Positions 16,003-25,091 are shown, counted from the first letter of the stretch. The stretch is DNA of 51,383 bases from Ectobacillus ponti (GCF_024294785.1 NZ_JANCLT010000010.1:106631-158013); one strand, 5' to 3'. A program made the numbers and translations. The notes: generated from the letters alone by a model not told the origin.

Positions 16003-19000
16003 TTATTTCTCCAGTTCGATAAGCAAATCGCCAGTTTGAATGGCGTCGCCATCCTTTACATAGACTTCCTTCACAATCCCGTTGAACGGCGCCTGAACAG
16101 TCGTCTCCATCTTCATAGCCTCTGTGATGATGATGGTATCGCCCTTCTTCACCGCATCACCCGGCTTGATAAGCGCCTTGATGACCGTGCCAGGCATTGT
16201 CGCATTAATGTGGTTTGGATTAGACCGATCCCCTTTCACACGCTGTGCCACAGTAGACTTCACACTCTCATCCTTCACCAGGATTTCACGCGGCTGGCCG
16301 TTCAGCTCGAAATACAGCGTACGCATACCATCCGGCTGCGCTTCCCCGATCGACACGAGCTTCACAATCAGCGTCTTTCCGCGTTCAATCTCCACTTCCA
16401 CCTCTTCGCCAAGACGCATGCCGTAGAAGAAGGTTGGTGTATCCAGCACAGATACATCGCCGTACGCTTCCGCAACCTCCTGATAATCCATGTATACCTT
16501 CGGATACAATGCATAGGAAAGCAGGTCAAAGGCTGTCACCTGGCGCTTCAGCTGATGGAACAATGTTTCCTGCAAGGCATTAAAATCAACAGGAGGAAGC
16601 AGCTCCCCCGGCCGGACCTTAATCGGTTCCTTGCCCTTCAGGATAATACGCTGCAGCTCGCGCGGAAAACCGCCATGCGGCTGCCCCAAATACCCCTCAA
16701 ACATTTCCACAACAGAGTCCGGGAAGTCCAGCGTCTCACCGCGCTCATAGATATCCTCCTCGGACAGATGATTTTGGACCATGAACAGCGCCATATCTCC
16801 CACCACCTTGGAGGACGGCGTCACTTTCACGATATCGCCAAACATATCATTCACACGGCGGTACATCACCGTAACTTCATCAAAATGGTCCCCAAGACCG
16901 ACGGCTTTGGCCTGCTGCTGCAGGTTGCTGTATTGGCCGCCCGGCATCTCATGCATATACACTTCTGTATGCGGGGCATTCATGCCGCTCTCGAAGTGGG
17001 AGTAGTATTTACGCACATCTTCCCAGTAGTGGGACAGCTGATCCAGCGCCTTCGCATTCACAGCCGGCTGCCGTTCCTGGCCCTCCAGAGCATAGAACAG
17101 TGTGCTTGCGCTCGGCTGCGATGTGAGTCCCGCCACGGAGCTCATGGCAACATCCACAATATCCACGCCCGCTTCCACCGCTCTTGCATACGTCAGGATG
17201 CCGTTGCCGCTCGTATCATGCGTGTGCAGATGGATTGGAATCGAGACAGTTTCCTTCAGGGCGGAAATCAGATCATAGGCCGCGGCCGGCTTTAACAGCC
17301 CCGCCATATCCTTGATGCCCAGGATATGGGCGCCTGATGCCTCCAGCTCCTTCGCTATTTCCTTATAATAGTTCAAGTCGTACTTGCGGCGCAGCGGATC
17401 ATGAATATCACCCGTATAGCAGATGGCCGCTTCCGCCAGCTTGCCGCTTTTCCGCACTGCATCAATGGCAACACGCATGCCTTCCACCCAGTTCAAGCTG
17501 TCGAAAATGCGGAATACATCAATGCCGGCATGTGCGGATTGCTCCACAAACTTCTTGATGACATTGTCCGGGTAATTCTTGTAGCCAACCGCATTGGAAG
17601 CCCGCAGCAGCATTTGGAATAGAACGTTCGGCACATCCTGCCGCATTTGCAGGAGGCGCTCCCACGGATCTTCCTTCAAAAAGCGGTACGCCACATCGAA
17701 GGTTGCGCCGCCCCACATTTCCATGGAAAACAAGTTCGGCAGCAAACGGGCAGTAGGCTCAGCAATATGCCTTAAATCCTGTGTTCGAACCCGCGTTGCC
17801 AAAAGGGACTGATGCGCATCACGGAAGGATGTATCTGTCAGCAGAACCTGCTTTTGCTCACTGACCCACTTCACCAAACCATCTGCTCCGCGCTCGTCCA
17901 GAATGCTTTTCGTTCCGGCCGGCGCCGGTTCTGTATACTTCACCTTCGGCATGCGCGGTTCGCGGAAAATCGGCTTCTCCTTCTTTCCGACACCGGGAAA
18001 GCCATTTACCGTAATGGAACCGATATAGTTCAGCAGCTTTGTCCCGCGGTCCTTCCGTTTCGGGAACATGAACAACTCAGGCGTGGAATCAAGGAAGGAT
18101 GTATCATATTCGCCGGAGAGGAAGTCCGGATGCTTGACGACATTCTCCAGGAACGGGATATTTGTTTTAATGCCGCGGATTCGGAATTCCTTCAGGTTTC
18201 GGTCCATCTTGGCCGCCGCCTGCTCAAAGGTTAGTGCCCACGTTGTCACCTTGACCAAGAGAGAGTCATAGTATGGTGTGATGACCGCACCCTGAAAGCT
18301 GTTCCCCATATCCAAACGCACGCCAAAGCCGCCGCCGGAACGGTACGCCATGATTTTTCCGGTATCAGGCATGAAATTGTTTAATGGATCTTCCGTTGTG
18401 ACACGCGATTGAATGGCAAAGCCATTTGTACGGATTTCCTCTTGGTACGGAATGCCCACACGGTCGCTGTGGAGCGCATATCCATCCGCCACCAAAACCT
18501 GCGTCTGCACAATATCAATGCCTGTGATCATCTCCGTAATCGTATGTTCTACCTGCACGCGCGGGTTTACCTCAATGAAGTAAAACTCGTTCCCCTTGAC
18601 CAAAAACTCCACTGTGCCCGCATTGACATAATCCACATTTTTCATCAACTTGACAGCAGCTTCACAGATTGCCAAGCGCAACTGGTCCGGCAGAGACACG
18701 CTCGGCGCCACCTCCACGACCTTCTGATGGCGACGCTGCACAGAGCAATCACGCTCGTATAGATGGACGATGTTGCCTTGCTGGTCACCGATAATCTGCA
18801 CTTCAATGTGCTTTGGATTTTCCACAAACCTTTCTACATATACCTCATCGCTGCCAAAGGCTGCTTTCGCTTCGGACTTCGCACGCTCGTAGGCTTCCTT
18901 TACTGCCGCTTCATTGCGGACAATGCGCATGCCGCGGCCCCCGCCGCCAAGTGCGGCTTTAATGATGATTGGATAGCCGTGCCGCTCTCCGAACGCCTCT

Positions 19001-19449
19001 ACCTCCTCCAGGCTCCGCACCGGGCCATCGCTACCCGGGATCACCGGAATCCCTGCTGCCTGCGCCTGGAAACGCGCTTTCACCTTGTCGCCAAACATAT
19101 CTAAATGCCTGCTTTTTGGACCGATGAAGATAATCCCCTCTTCTTCGCACCGTCTGGCAAAATCAATGTTCTCAGACAAAAAGCCATAGCCGGGATGAAT
19201 GGCATCCACCGCGTTCCGCTTGGCAATCGCGATAATTCCCTCGATGTCCAAATACGCATCAATCGGCTTCTTTCCTTCTCCCACAAGGTAGGCCTCATCT
19301 GCTTTATAGCGATGATACGAGCCTGCGTCCTCTTTGGAATAAATTGCGACTGTGCGAAGACCAAGCTCCGTACAGGCGCGGAATACACGGATTGCAATTT
19401 CGCCGCGGTTCGCTACCAAGACCTTTTTGATATGCTGCAGCTTCTTCAT
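16003..19449 (-). CDS. pycA: Pyruvate carboxylase
   Basis: Biotin-dependent ATP + bicarbonate + pyruvate to oxaloacetate, the main anaplerotic reaction. It has 1148 residues, the same as I recall for B. subtilis PycA. Order: biotin carboxylase (N-terminal KVLVANRGEIAIRVFRA; ATP-grasp loop GGGGRGMR; EVNPRVQVEHTITE), carboxyltransferase (LTDTSFRDAHQSLLATR; metal-site HLHTHDTSGN), and C-terminal biotinyl domain with AMKM, biotin Lys1113. The start MKKLQHIKKV follows GAGGGGGAA; the frame extends 19 codons further upstream, which lack family similarity. Monocistronic. Confidence 0.98.
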   Translation of the reverse strand: MKKLQHIKKVLVANRGEIAIRVFRACTELGLRTVAIYSKEDAGSYHRYKADEAYLVGEGKKPIDAYLDIEGIIAIAKRNAVDAIHPGYGFLSENIDFARRCEEEGIIFIGPKSRHLDMFGDKVKARFQAQAAGIPVIPGSDGPVRSLEEVEAFGERHGYPIIIKAALGGGGRGMRIVRNEAAVKEAYERAKSEAKAAFGSDEVYVERFVENPKHIEVQIIGDQQGNIVHLYERDCSVQRRHQKVVEVAPSVSLPDQLRLAICEAAVKLMKNVDYVNAGTVEFLVKGNEFYFIEVNPRVQVEHTITEMITGIDIVQTQVLVADGYALHSDRVGIPYQEEIRTNGFAIQSRVTTEDPLNNFMPDTGKIMAYRSGGGFGVRLDMGNSFQGAVITPYYDSLLVKVTTWALTFEQAAAKMDRNLKEFRIRGIKTNIPFLENVVKHPDFLSGEYDTSFLDSTPELFMFPKRKDRGTKLLNYIGSITVNGFPGVGKKEKPIFREPRMPKVKYTEPAPAGTKSILDERGADGLVKWVSEQKQVLLTDTSFRDAHQSLLATRVRTQDLRHIAEPTARLLPNLFSMEMWGGATFDVAYRFLKEDPWERLLQMRQDVPNVLFQMLLRASNAVGYKNYPDNVIKKFVEQSAHAGIDVFRIFDSLNWVEGMRVAIDAVRKSGKLAEAAICYTGDIHDPLRRKYDLNYYKEIAKELEASGAHILGIKDMAGLLKPAAAYDLISALKETVSIPIHLHTHDTSGNGILTYARAVEAGVDIVDVAMSSVAGLTSQPSASTLFYALEGQERQPAVNAKALDQLSHYWEDVRKYYSHFESGMNAPHTEVYMHEMPGGQYSNLQQQAKAVGLGDHFDEVTVMYRRVNDMFGDIVKVTPSSKVVGDMALFMVQNHLSEEDIYERGETLDFPDSVVEMFEGYLGQPHGGFPRELQRIILKGKEPIKVRPGELLPPVDFNALQETLFHQLKRQVTAFDLLSYALYPKVYMDYQEVAEAYGDVSVLDTPTFFYGMRLGEEVEVEIERGKTLIVKLVSIGEAQPDGMRTLYFELNGQPREILVKDESVKSTVAQRVKGDRSNPNHINATMPGTVIKALIKPGDAVKKGDTIIITEAMKMETTVQAPFNGIVKEVYVKDGDAIQTGDLLIELEK

Positions 19450-19751
19450 GAAACATTCCCCCTCTTTCAGCCGCTTTATAGGATGAAGCATACTTTTGCT
19501 TATCATACCTTATTTTTCAGAAAATGATAAGTGTTCTGTATTATCTGTTACATAGATGTAGTATAGCACACATACAAAAAGATTTGCAGTTATTTTGACA
19601 TCACATTATAAAATATATGACATACTTTTTTTCGGAAAACAGCCCCCTTTATATCATTATTGATGATTTGAACAGTAAAACATCTCATATATTCTGACAA
19701 TCCCTGCAACTGAACCCGGGGCTTCTTGCAATCAAGGTTACTGCGCTGCAC
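19450..19751. other. pycA upstream region
   Basis: About 300 bp of A/T-rich sequence between divergently placed transcription units with no supported ORF. It contains the candidate pycA promoter near 19560 and several runs of alternating A/T. Nothing else recognisable was seen. Confidence 0.5.
19560..19590 (-). promoter_or_regulatory. Candidate extended -10 promoter of pycA
   Basis: On the minus strand TGC-TATACT (19560-19568) is an extended -10. A TGCAAA hexamer lies 17 nt upstream, a weak -35. The start codon is about 110 nt downstream. Confidence 0.45.
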
Positions 19752-19782
19752 AAAAAAAAGAACCACATCTGTGGTTCTTCAA
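19752..19782 (-). terminator. Terminator of ftsW
   Basis: AAGAACCACA-TC-TGTGGTTCTT followed on the minus strand by eight T residues, immediately after the ftsW stop. Confidence 0.9.
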
Positions 19783-19786
19783 CGCG

Positions 19787-20965
19787 CTATTTTACAACCG
19801 CCAGCTGTGGGCGGGCCTGCTGATTTTCCGGTGCTGCCGATTTGTCCTGCCGTCTGACTGCCGACGAGACATTCAACAAAAGCCCCACAGCCATACAGCT
19901 TGCCATAAGCGAGCTGCCGCCCGAACTGATGAAAGGAAGCGGAACCCCTGTAAGCGGGATAATCCCCGTTATGCCTCCCACATTAATAAACGTCTGGATG
20001 CCAAGCATGCCGGCAACCCCGATTGCAATCATAGATCCGAAGGAATCCTGGGAGCGCTGTGCCAGGCGGAGAGAGCGCACGATCAACAGCAGCAGACAGC
20101 CGAGGATGATGGCGACGCCGAGGAACCCAAGCTCTTCCGATACAACCGCCAGGATAAAGTCCGTATGAGGCTCAGGCAGATAGCCCAGCTTTTGCACACT
20201 GTTGCCAAGGCCAAGCCCGCTGAACCCACCGGATGCAATGGCAACAAACGAGCTGACGAGCTGATAGCCAAAGGTTTGCTGTGTCCCAAACGGATCTTCG
20301 TAGGCAATGAAGCGGGCCTGCTGGTAGACTGGCATTCTGGAAATGACGAACTTCATGCTAAAGTATAAGAGCGGGACCCATACAGGCGACAGCAGAAGTG
20401 TGCGGGAAATGAACTTGTTCGGCCGAATTCCTGAGCAGAATAACATACACAGCAGCATGCCGCCCAGAATGAGACTTGTACCCAAATCCGGCTTCAGCAT
20501 AAGGCCAAAGATGACAAGAATATATAATCCAACCGGCACGACACCCTGCCACAGCGCTGTACCCGTTTCCTGGCGCCTTGCAAAGAAACGGGAAATCAGC
20601 AGGATGAATGCAATTTTCACAAATTCCGACGGTTGAACTCCAAACAGCCACAGCTGGGCTCCGTTTGCCTTCGTTCCTTTAAACAGCAACAGTACGAGCA
20701 CACCGATGCTGCCCCCATACAGCAGCCATACAAACAGCCGCTTGCGCCAGAATTCATAGGGAATAACAGCCAAGGCAACCATGGCAACCACCCCGATCCC
20801 AAGAGCCTTCAGTTGTTTCACAAAAAAATAGGTCAATGGTTTATCCGAAAATTTCAAAACCACCACGATGGAGCTTGTGCTGTACACCATAATCAGGCCC
20901 AGTGTACACAAAATAATGAACGGAAGCACTAAAGAATAGTCTAGAGACTTCCACATGCGTTTCAT
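19787..20965 (-). CDS. ftsW: Peptidoglycan polymerase FtsW
   Basis: A SEDS-family membrane glycosyltransferase that polymerises lipid II at the division septum with a class B PBP. It has 392 residues and about ten hydrophobic segments. SEDS motifs seen: GVQPSEFVKIAFI (about residues 107-119), KPDLGTSLILGG (about 162-173), and the C-terminal GVPLPFISSGGSSLMASC (about 344-361). Chromosomal position between ylaN and pycA matches ftsW (ylaO) rather than rodA or spoVE. The ATG follows GAGGAAGAGG. Own terminator. Confidence 0.94.
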   Translation of the reverse strand: MKRMWKSLDYSLVLPFIILCTLGLIMVYSTSSIVVVLKFSDKPLTYFFVKQLKALGIGVVAMVALAVIPYEFWRKRLFVWLLYGGSIGVLVLLLFKGTKANGAQLWLFGVQPSEFVKIAFILLISRFFARRQETGTALWQGVVPVGLYILVIFGLMLKPDLGTSLILGGMLLCMLFCSGIRPNKFISRTLLLSPVWVPLLYFSMKFVISRMPVYQQARFIAYEDPFGTQQTFGYQLVSSFVAIASGGFSGLGLGNSVQKLGYLPEPHTDFILAVVSEELGFLGVAIILGCLLLLIVRSLRLAQRSQDSFGSMIAIGVAGMLGIQTFINVGGITGIIPLTGVPLPFISSGGSSLMASCMAVGLLLNVSSAVRRQDKSAAPENQQARPQLAVVK

Positions 20966-21038
20966 GATAAAACCTCTTCCTCTCTCAATTTTACTACTGT
21001 ATTTCCGTGCACAAAGAGCATTTCCCTTCTTTATGTAG

Positions 21039-21070
21039 CAAAAAAGCCCAAACTGTAACAGTTTGAGCTC
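21039..21070 (-). terminator. Terminator of ylaN
   Basis: GCTCAAACTG-TTA-CAGTTTGGGC followed by TTTTTTGC on the minus strand. Confidence 0.85.
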
Positions 21071-21084
21071 CTATATTGAACCCG

Positions 21085-21372
21085 TTATCCTTGCTTTTTC
21101 GTAAACGCTTCATGAAGCGCAGACAGTTCCCGCTCCAGCTCGCCGAGAATCTCTCTTCCCTGCACCTCTTGGATGAGGCCGAGCCGAACAGCAAAGTCGA
21201 CTTCACGGGATAACCCGAACATTTGCGTGTCCAATACTTCTTCGTATAACGGACATTGCGGCATCGTCAAATGGTCCATTTGTACCTTGATGAGCTTCAA
21301 TATTTTTCCGGCATCAGCTTTTAGAAGGGCAAGTGCCTTTTCCTGGTGATTAGTTGCTGTCTCAGACGCCAA
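21085..21372 (-). CDS. ylaN: YlaN family protein
   Basis: A 95-residue helical cytosolic protein. In B. subtilis YlaN is needed under iron limitation and has been reported to bind Fe(II) and act on the Fur regulator. Family features: [18 protein letters not shown] near the N-terminus, the [19 protein letters not shown] segment with a conserved Cys (about residues 36-54), and a C-terminal helix. The start is TTG, 7-8 nt after GGAGG. It stands alone with its own terminator, upstream of ftsW on the same strand. Confidence 0.94.
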   Translation of the reverse strand: MASETATNHQEKALALLKADAGKILKLIKVQMDHLTMPQCPLYEEVLDTQMFGLSREVDFAVRLGLIQEVQGREILGELERELSALHEAFTKKQG

Positions 21373-21473
21373 ATTCGTTCCCTCCGTTTCCGTCCAACTC
21401 TCCTATCCTATCTTTTAATATTATAGATAGTTTTGGCAAATTGCAATAAAAATATTTCCCGCCAGCATCACGA

Positions 21474-21502
21474 GTGACAATCATCCCTGTGAACATTATA
21501 CT
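21474..21502 (+). promoter_or_regulatory. Sigma-A promoter of ylaL
   Basis: GTGACA, 17 nt, TATACT; one mismatch in each hexamer. The start codon lies 39 nt downstream. Confidence 0.7.
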
Positions 21503-21540
21503 GAAAAGCAGGGGCATAAAACAAATGGGGGGCTGTGAAA

Positions 21541-22038
21541 ATGGAGAATATTTTAAGTATTACTGGCAATGTCCGTTTTTCCATCACCTTGGATCCGGGT
21601 GTTTGGATTTTTGATGACCGGAAAAGGGATTTAACTACATATTTTGCGGAACGCCAGGAGGAACAAGACGAGCTTGAGGAATATAAGAGAAAGGCCGGCG
21701 CTCACTGGGACCGGGAAATCCGGGAGGGTGCTGTCTACCCGCCGGTAAACAAAAGTGTATCCCGCTTTGAAAAAGAGCGTGTGCTGACCGGGACATTCTG
21801 CATGCCGCTGCGCCCGTTCCTTCTCAATGCCGAGGCCGGTGAGGATGCATACGAAGTTGAGATCCACACCGAGGATGAAACGATTACGGTATTGCTGGCG
21901 GATGCACTGCATGCAGTGCTCGGCTTTTCCAAAGAGGGCAAGCCGCTGAGGGAGGACGGTCCCGTTCACTTCTATTTCGGGGATGGCTCCAATGAGCACA
22001 ATCCAATCCGCCGCGTCCGCTCATTCCATGTCCGCTGA
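21541..22038 (+). CDS. ylaL: YlaL-like protein
   Basis: A 165-residue cytosolic protein matching the position of B. subtilis ylaL beside the phoH-like gene. I recall relatives in B. cereus labelled peptidyl-prolyl isomerase, but no such domain is visible. Seen: an N-terminal beta segment ITGNVRFSITLDPGVWIFDD, an acidic helix with YFAERQEEQDELEEY (about residues 36-50), and a C-terminal HFYFGDGSNEHNPIRRVRSF. The ATG is chosen over the GTG two codons earlier because GGGGGG lies 8 nt before the ATG but only 2 nt before the GTG. Confidence 0.82.
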   Translation: MENILSITGNVRFSITLDPGVWIFDDRKRDLTTYFAERQEEQDELEEYKRKAGAHWDREIREGAVYPPVNKSVSRFEKERVLTGTFCMPLRPFLLNAEAGEDAYEVEIHTEDETITVLLADALHAVLGFSKEGKPLREDGPVHFYFGDGSNEHNPIRRVRSFHVR

Positions 22039-22042
22039 GCCG

Positions 22043-22079
22043 AAAAGCGACCTGCCGAAGCAGGTCGCTCTTTTTTTTA
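22043..22079. terminator. Bidirectional terminator ylaL / phoH-like gene
   Basis: GCGACCTGC-CGAA-GCAGGTCGC with T8 on the plus side; the minus side has a shorter T-run. It serves both convergent genes. Confidence 0.88.
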
Positions 22080-23405
22080 TAGAAGGTCAGCCGCCAGCTG
22101 TGCCAGACCGGAACGCTCTCCCTTCACGAACTTAACGTGCCCGCTGATCTTTTGTTCTTTAAACTTCTCCACCACATAGGTGAGGCCATTGTTATACTCA
22201 TCCAAATACGGATGGTCGATTTGCTGCGGGTCGCCCATGAGCACAATTTTGCTTCGTTCCCCCACACGGGTCAAAATCGTTTTCACTTCATGCTTTGTCA
22301 GGTTTTGCGCCTCATCAATGATGATGAATTGCTCCGGAATGCTGCGGCCGCGAATATATGTAAGTGCCTCCACTTCGATGGAGCCCATGCCTGCCAAAAT
22401 CGCATCCAGCTCTCCCGGCTTCTTCGTATTGAACAGATACTCCAGATTGTCGAAAATCGGCTGCATCCAAGGACGGAGCTTTTCTTCCTTTTCCCCCGGC
22501 AAATAACCGATATCCTTCCCGACCGGCACGATTGGACGTGCCACCAGAAGCTTCTTATATAATCCCAAATCCTCTGTTTGCATCAAACCGGCAGCCAGAG
22601 CCAGCAGTGTCTTCCCTGTCCCGGCCTTCCCAATCAGCGTAACGAGCGGCACATCCTCCCGCAGCAGCAGTTCCATGCCCATGACCTGCTGCACATTGCG
22701 CGGCCGGATGCCCCAAATATGCTCATTTGGAAACACAAGCTTTTTGACCTTGCTCCCTGTATGGTCTACAATGCCGACGGCTGAGGCTGACCCGCCGAGC
22801 ACATCCTTCATCAGCACAAACTGATTTGGATAGAATGGATGATTTGCAATTTCTGAAACAGCGAGCTCTCCTTTTTCATAAAAGCGTCCCAGCTGCTCCT
22901 GTTGGATATAGCACTCTAAAAAGCCGGTATAAATATTATCCATTTCAATGACGCGGTCGCTCAGGTAATCTTCTGCCTGCAGACCAAGCGCATCAGCCTT
23001 TACCCGGACAAGCACATCCTTGCTGACGAGAATGACTGGGCGGCCGTTCTCCCGGGACTGCTCTTCCAGAGCCAAATTTTTCGCAACTGCCAAAATACGG
23101 TTATCATTCGTTTTTTCCACAAAAATTTCCTGCAGTTGCACAAAGGAACGGTGATTCAGCTCAATGCGGAACGTGCCGCCGTTCTCCAGAGGAATACTCT
23201 CATGCAGCTTTCCTATTTCCCGAAACTTGTCAATCAGCTTAGACACGTGGCGGGCGTTCCGGCCAACCTCATCCATATACCGTTTCTTGGAGTCCACTTC
23301 CTCTAGCACAACAGCCGGGATGACGACCTCATTATCCTGAAACGCGAAAATAGACAACGGATCCTGCAGCAATACATTCGTATCGAGAACATAGATTTTT
23401 CCCAA
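22077..23405 (-). CDS. phoH: PhoH-family PIN-ATPase (YlaK type)
   Basis: A 442-residue two-domain protein: N-terminal PIN nuclease-like domain (YVLDTNVLLQDP at residues 4-15, with acidic residues EEVD and ILAVAKN later) and C-terminal PhoH ATPase with Walker A GKAGTGKT (about residue 262) and Walker B FIIIDEAQN. PIN-PhoH proteins act as RNA helicase/ribonucleases in several bacteria; the substrate here is not known. The TTG start follows GGGGGTAAC. A hairpin CAAGGG/CCCTTG lies in the leader at 23441-23460. Confidence 0.93.
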   Translation of the reverse strand: MGKIYVLDTNVLLQDPLSIFAFQDNEVVIPAVVLEEVDSKKRYMDEVGRNARHVSKLIDKFREIGKLHESIPLENGGTFRIELNHRSFVQLQEIFVEKTNDNRILAVAKNLALEEQSRENGRPVILVSKDVLVRVKADALGLQAEDYLSDRVIEMDNIYTGFLECYIQQEQLGRFYEKGELAVSEIANHPFYPNQFVLMKDVLGGSASAVGIVDHTGSKVKKLVFPNEHIWGIRPRNVQQVMGMELLLREDVPLVTLIGKAGTGKTLLALAAGLMQTEDLGLYKKLLVARPIVPVGKDIGYLPGEKEEKLRPWMQPIFDNLEYLFNTKKPGELDAILAGMGSIEVEALTYIRGRSIPEQFIIIDEAQNLTKHEVKTILTRVGERSKIVLMGDPQQIDHPYLDEYNNGLTYVVEKFKEQKISGHVKFVKGERSGLAQLAADLL

Positions 23406-23583
23406 TCTGTTACCCCCTGACCTCCTTGAGTTTGCAGAACAAGGGCTTCCGCACCCTTGGACGAACCGTTGCTATAAATATATGTGTGCGGCAGGCTTGA
23501 TAGAATGACAAACCGTTGAAACTTTCCGAATATCCTCGCTGGCAGCAGGAAAAAGTCGATGGTGCTTACTTTATATATTCGCA

Positions 23584-23611
23584 AAAGAGCGGACAGTCTC
23601 CTGCCCGCTCC
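23584..23611 (-). terminator. Terminator of the PNPOx-like gene
   Basis: GAGCGGGCAG..CTGTCCGCTC (one mismatch) followed by TTTT on the minus strand, six bases beyond the stop. Confidence 0.7.
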
Positions 23612-23617
23612 TATGTA

Positions 23618-24073
23618 CTAGTATGCTTGTATCGCTGTCAGCACCTGCTGGTCCAGCTTGGCCGCCGCCCGCGCGTCATATGTTTTCTCATATTTCGGCT
23701 CCACAGAAACCTTGGAACCGTAGAACATCACATCACGCACTTCTTCGATTGTGACCTCCACAAGCGCCAGCTTCAATGGGATCCCCTCCAGGCGGTCTGT
23801 CGGAATCGCAGCCTTGCCGCCGATAGAATAGACAGACTCCTCAGCCATCACTGTGAGCGTAATGGCCTCATTTGCCCGCAGGTTTTGCACAATGCGTGAG
23901 CGCTGGTCCACCGCAAAGCGGACAGTCCCTTCGTTCATTGCATATACCCAGGAAATCGCACTTACATTTGGCGTTCCTTTTTCAAAATCGATTGTTGCCA
24001 CTGTCACAATGCGCTCTTCCTGCAACGCAGCCAGCAGCCCTTGTGTCAGCACCGGTTCCACTACATTTGCCAT
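23618..24073 (-). CDS. Pyridoxamine 5'-phosphate oxidase family protein
   Basis: A 151-residue flavin-binding split-barrel protein. Pattern: RIVTVATIDFEKGTPNVSAISWVYA (about residues 21-45, described by position), then VRFAVDQRSRIVQNLRANEAITLTVM, the FMN-phosphate region of PNPOx-like proteins. The genuine PdxH substrate motif is not seen, so it is more likely a general flavoprotein or haem-degradation-like protein than a vitamin B6 enzyme. The ATG follows AGAGGGGG. It occupies the slot held by ylaJ in B. subtilis but is not related to that lipoprotein. Confidence 0.85.
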   Translation of the reverse strand: MANVVEPVLTQGLLAALQEERIVTVATIDFEKGTPNVSAISWVYAMNEGTVRFAVDQRSRIVQNLRANEAITLTVMAEESVYSIGGKAAIPTDRLEGIPLKLALVEVTIEEVRDVMFYGSKVSVEPKYEKTYDARAAAKLDQQVLTAIQAY

Positions 24074-24159
24074 TTCTTTTCCCCCTCTTGCGCAAACAGC
24101 TTGCCTGCGCCATTCTTACAAACTCAGTATACTTTCCATACAAGAGTGCTGTCAAAACC

Positions 24160-24280
24160 AAGAAAAGCGGAACCGGCTCGTTCAGCTCACCGAAGGGAGG
24201 TTCTTCGACCTGAGAGGCGCTTTTTGCCTCTCTGTGTCGGAGGTTCTCTCTGGCAGTGAGCTAGCCGGTACAGCTGGACA
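24160..24280 (+). repeat. Dispersed hairpin repeat, full copy E
   Basis: A 121-bp element with the same ends as copy D (AAGAAAAGCGG..GCTGGACA). Stems: CCGGCT/AGCCGG, AGCTC/GAGCT, GGGAG/CTCTC, CGAC/GTCG, GAGAGGC/GCCTCTC. GGTTC is again unpaired on both sides. Confidence 0.9.
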
Positions 24281-24282
24281 TC

Positions 24283-24360
24283 AAGAAAAGCGGAACCGGC
24301 TCGTTCAGCTCACCGAAGGGGCACACTTTCGGGCTTTTCCGCTCTTGGCAGGCACCCCGT
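24283..24360 (+). repeat. Truncated repeat copy in tandem with E
   Basis: A second left arm (AAGAAAAGCGGAACCGGCTC and TTCAGCTCACCGAAGGG) starts two bases after copy E. Then only a degenerate remnant follows, including CTTGGCAG. The same head-to-tail arrangement is seen at copy D. Confidence 0.75.
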
Positions 24361-24425
24361 CCGTGAAGGAAAAACAAAACCGGCTTGTTTCGCCGCCAAA
24401 TACTTTTTAGAAGGCCGCTCTTTCG

Positions 24426-24434
24426 TGCTATACT
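24426..24434 (+). promoter_or_regulatory. Extended -10 promoter of ylaI
   Basis: TGC-TATACT; a weak TTTAGA-type -35 lies 18 nt upstream. The ylaI start is 36 nt downstream. Confidence 0.5.
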
Positions 24435-24469
24435 AGACAGGACATATTTTTCGTTTCCGGGGTGACAAG

Positions 24470-24670
24470 ATGAGAGTAAAATGCGTACTATGCGATAAAA
24501 TCGAAGCATTGCATGATGAGAATCCAGTGGCGAAGCGCCTGCGCAACCGTCCGATTCATACATATATGTGCAATCCGTGCCATGACCGGATTACAGAACG
24601 TACGAAGGAGCGGCTCGCGACAGGCAAATTCAAGCTGTATCGCAAGAAAAAAACAGAGGAGGACTGGTAA
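24470..24670 (+). CDS. ylaI: YlaI family zinc-ribbon-like protein
   Basis: A 66-residue basic cytosolic protein with two CxxC pairs, Cys5/Cys8 and Cys34/Cys37, the arrangement of a small zinc ribbon. Conserved core RNRPIHTYMCNPCHDRITERT. Function unknown. The ATG follows GGGGTGA. The next gene starts one base after its stop, and its ribosome site lies within the ylaI 3' end, so the two form an operon. Confidence 0.92.
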   Translation: MRVKCVLCDKIEALHDENPVAKRLRNRPIHTYMCNPCHDRITERTKERLATGKFKLYRKKKTEEDW

Positions 24671-24671
24671 G

Positions 24672-25091
24672 GTGAAACGAGGCCTCATTGCGGGTGCCTG
24701 GAGCGGCATTGTGCTCGGGCTGTTCTTCAAGCTGCTGGAGACTGTGACTGGTATTAAGGTGTATACATTATTGCTGAATGTCGACTTCATTCCCTACATC
24801 GGCAGCATCCGCTGGCCGGAGTGGACGGAGTTCTTATTCCACCTGTTCGTTTCACTCGCCATCGGGGCTGTCCTTGGCTTTCTCCTGCAGCGCTTCCGCA
24901 TCAGCGCCTATGTGCTTGCGGCACTGCTGACCTTTCCAACTATTTTTTTGTATTTCCCGCTCAGCATCCTGTCGATTCGGGATGTGCCTGTCCCAACAGA
25001 CATGGCGGCTTTCTCTCTCTGGGTGCTCGGCCACGCTTTGTATGCCGTTGCCCTTGCATATGCATATGAAAAAAGCCCTTATCCGAGATAA
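24672..25091 (+). CDS. Conserved membrane protein, unknown function
   Basis: A 139-residue membrane protein with about four hydrophobic segments: residues 4-22, 48-70, 73-95 and 105-128. Basic residues before the first segment suggest a cytoplasmic N-terminus. The start is GTG, with GAGGAGG upstream inside ylaI; no ATG is available before residue 105. It is co-transcribed with ylaI. The terminator stem contains its stop codon. I do not recognise the family with confidence. Confidence 0.8.
   Translation: MKRGLIAGAWSGIVLGLFFKLLETVTGIKVYTLLLNVDFIPYIGSIRWPEWTEFLFHLFVSLAIGAVLGFLLQRFRISAYVLAALLTFPTIFLYFPLSILSIRDVPVPTDMAAFSLWVLGHALYAVALAYAYEKSPYPR

Noticed and set aside
16036-17295. 419-codon plus-strand frame antisense to pycA
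   Set aside because: Shadow of PycA carboxyltransferase; His/Arg-rich translation with no family resemblance.
23441-23461. CAAGGG..CCCTTG stem upstream of the phoH-like gene as a terminator
   Set aside because: Six base pairs with an 8-nt loop and no T-run; mentioned only as a leader stem.
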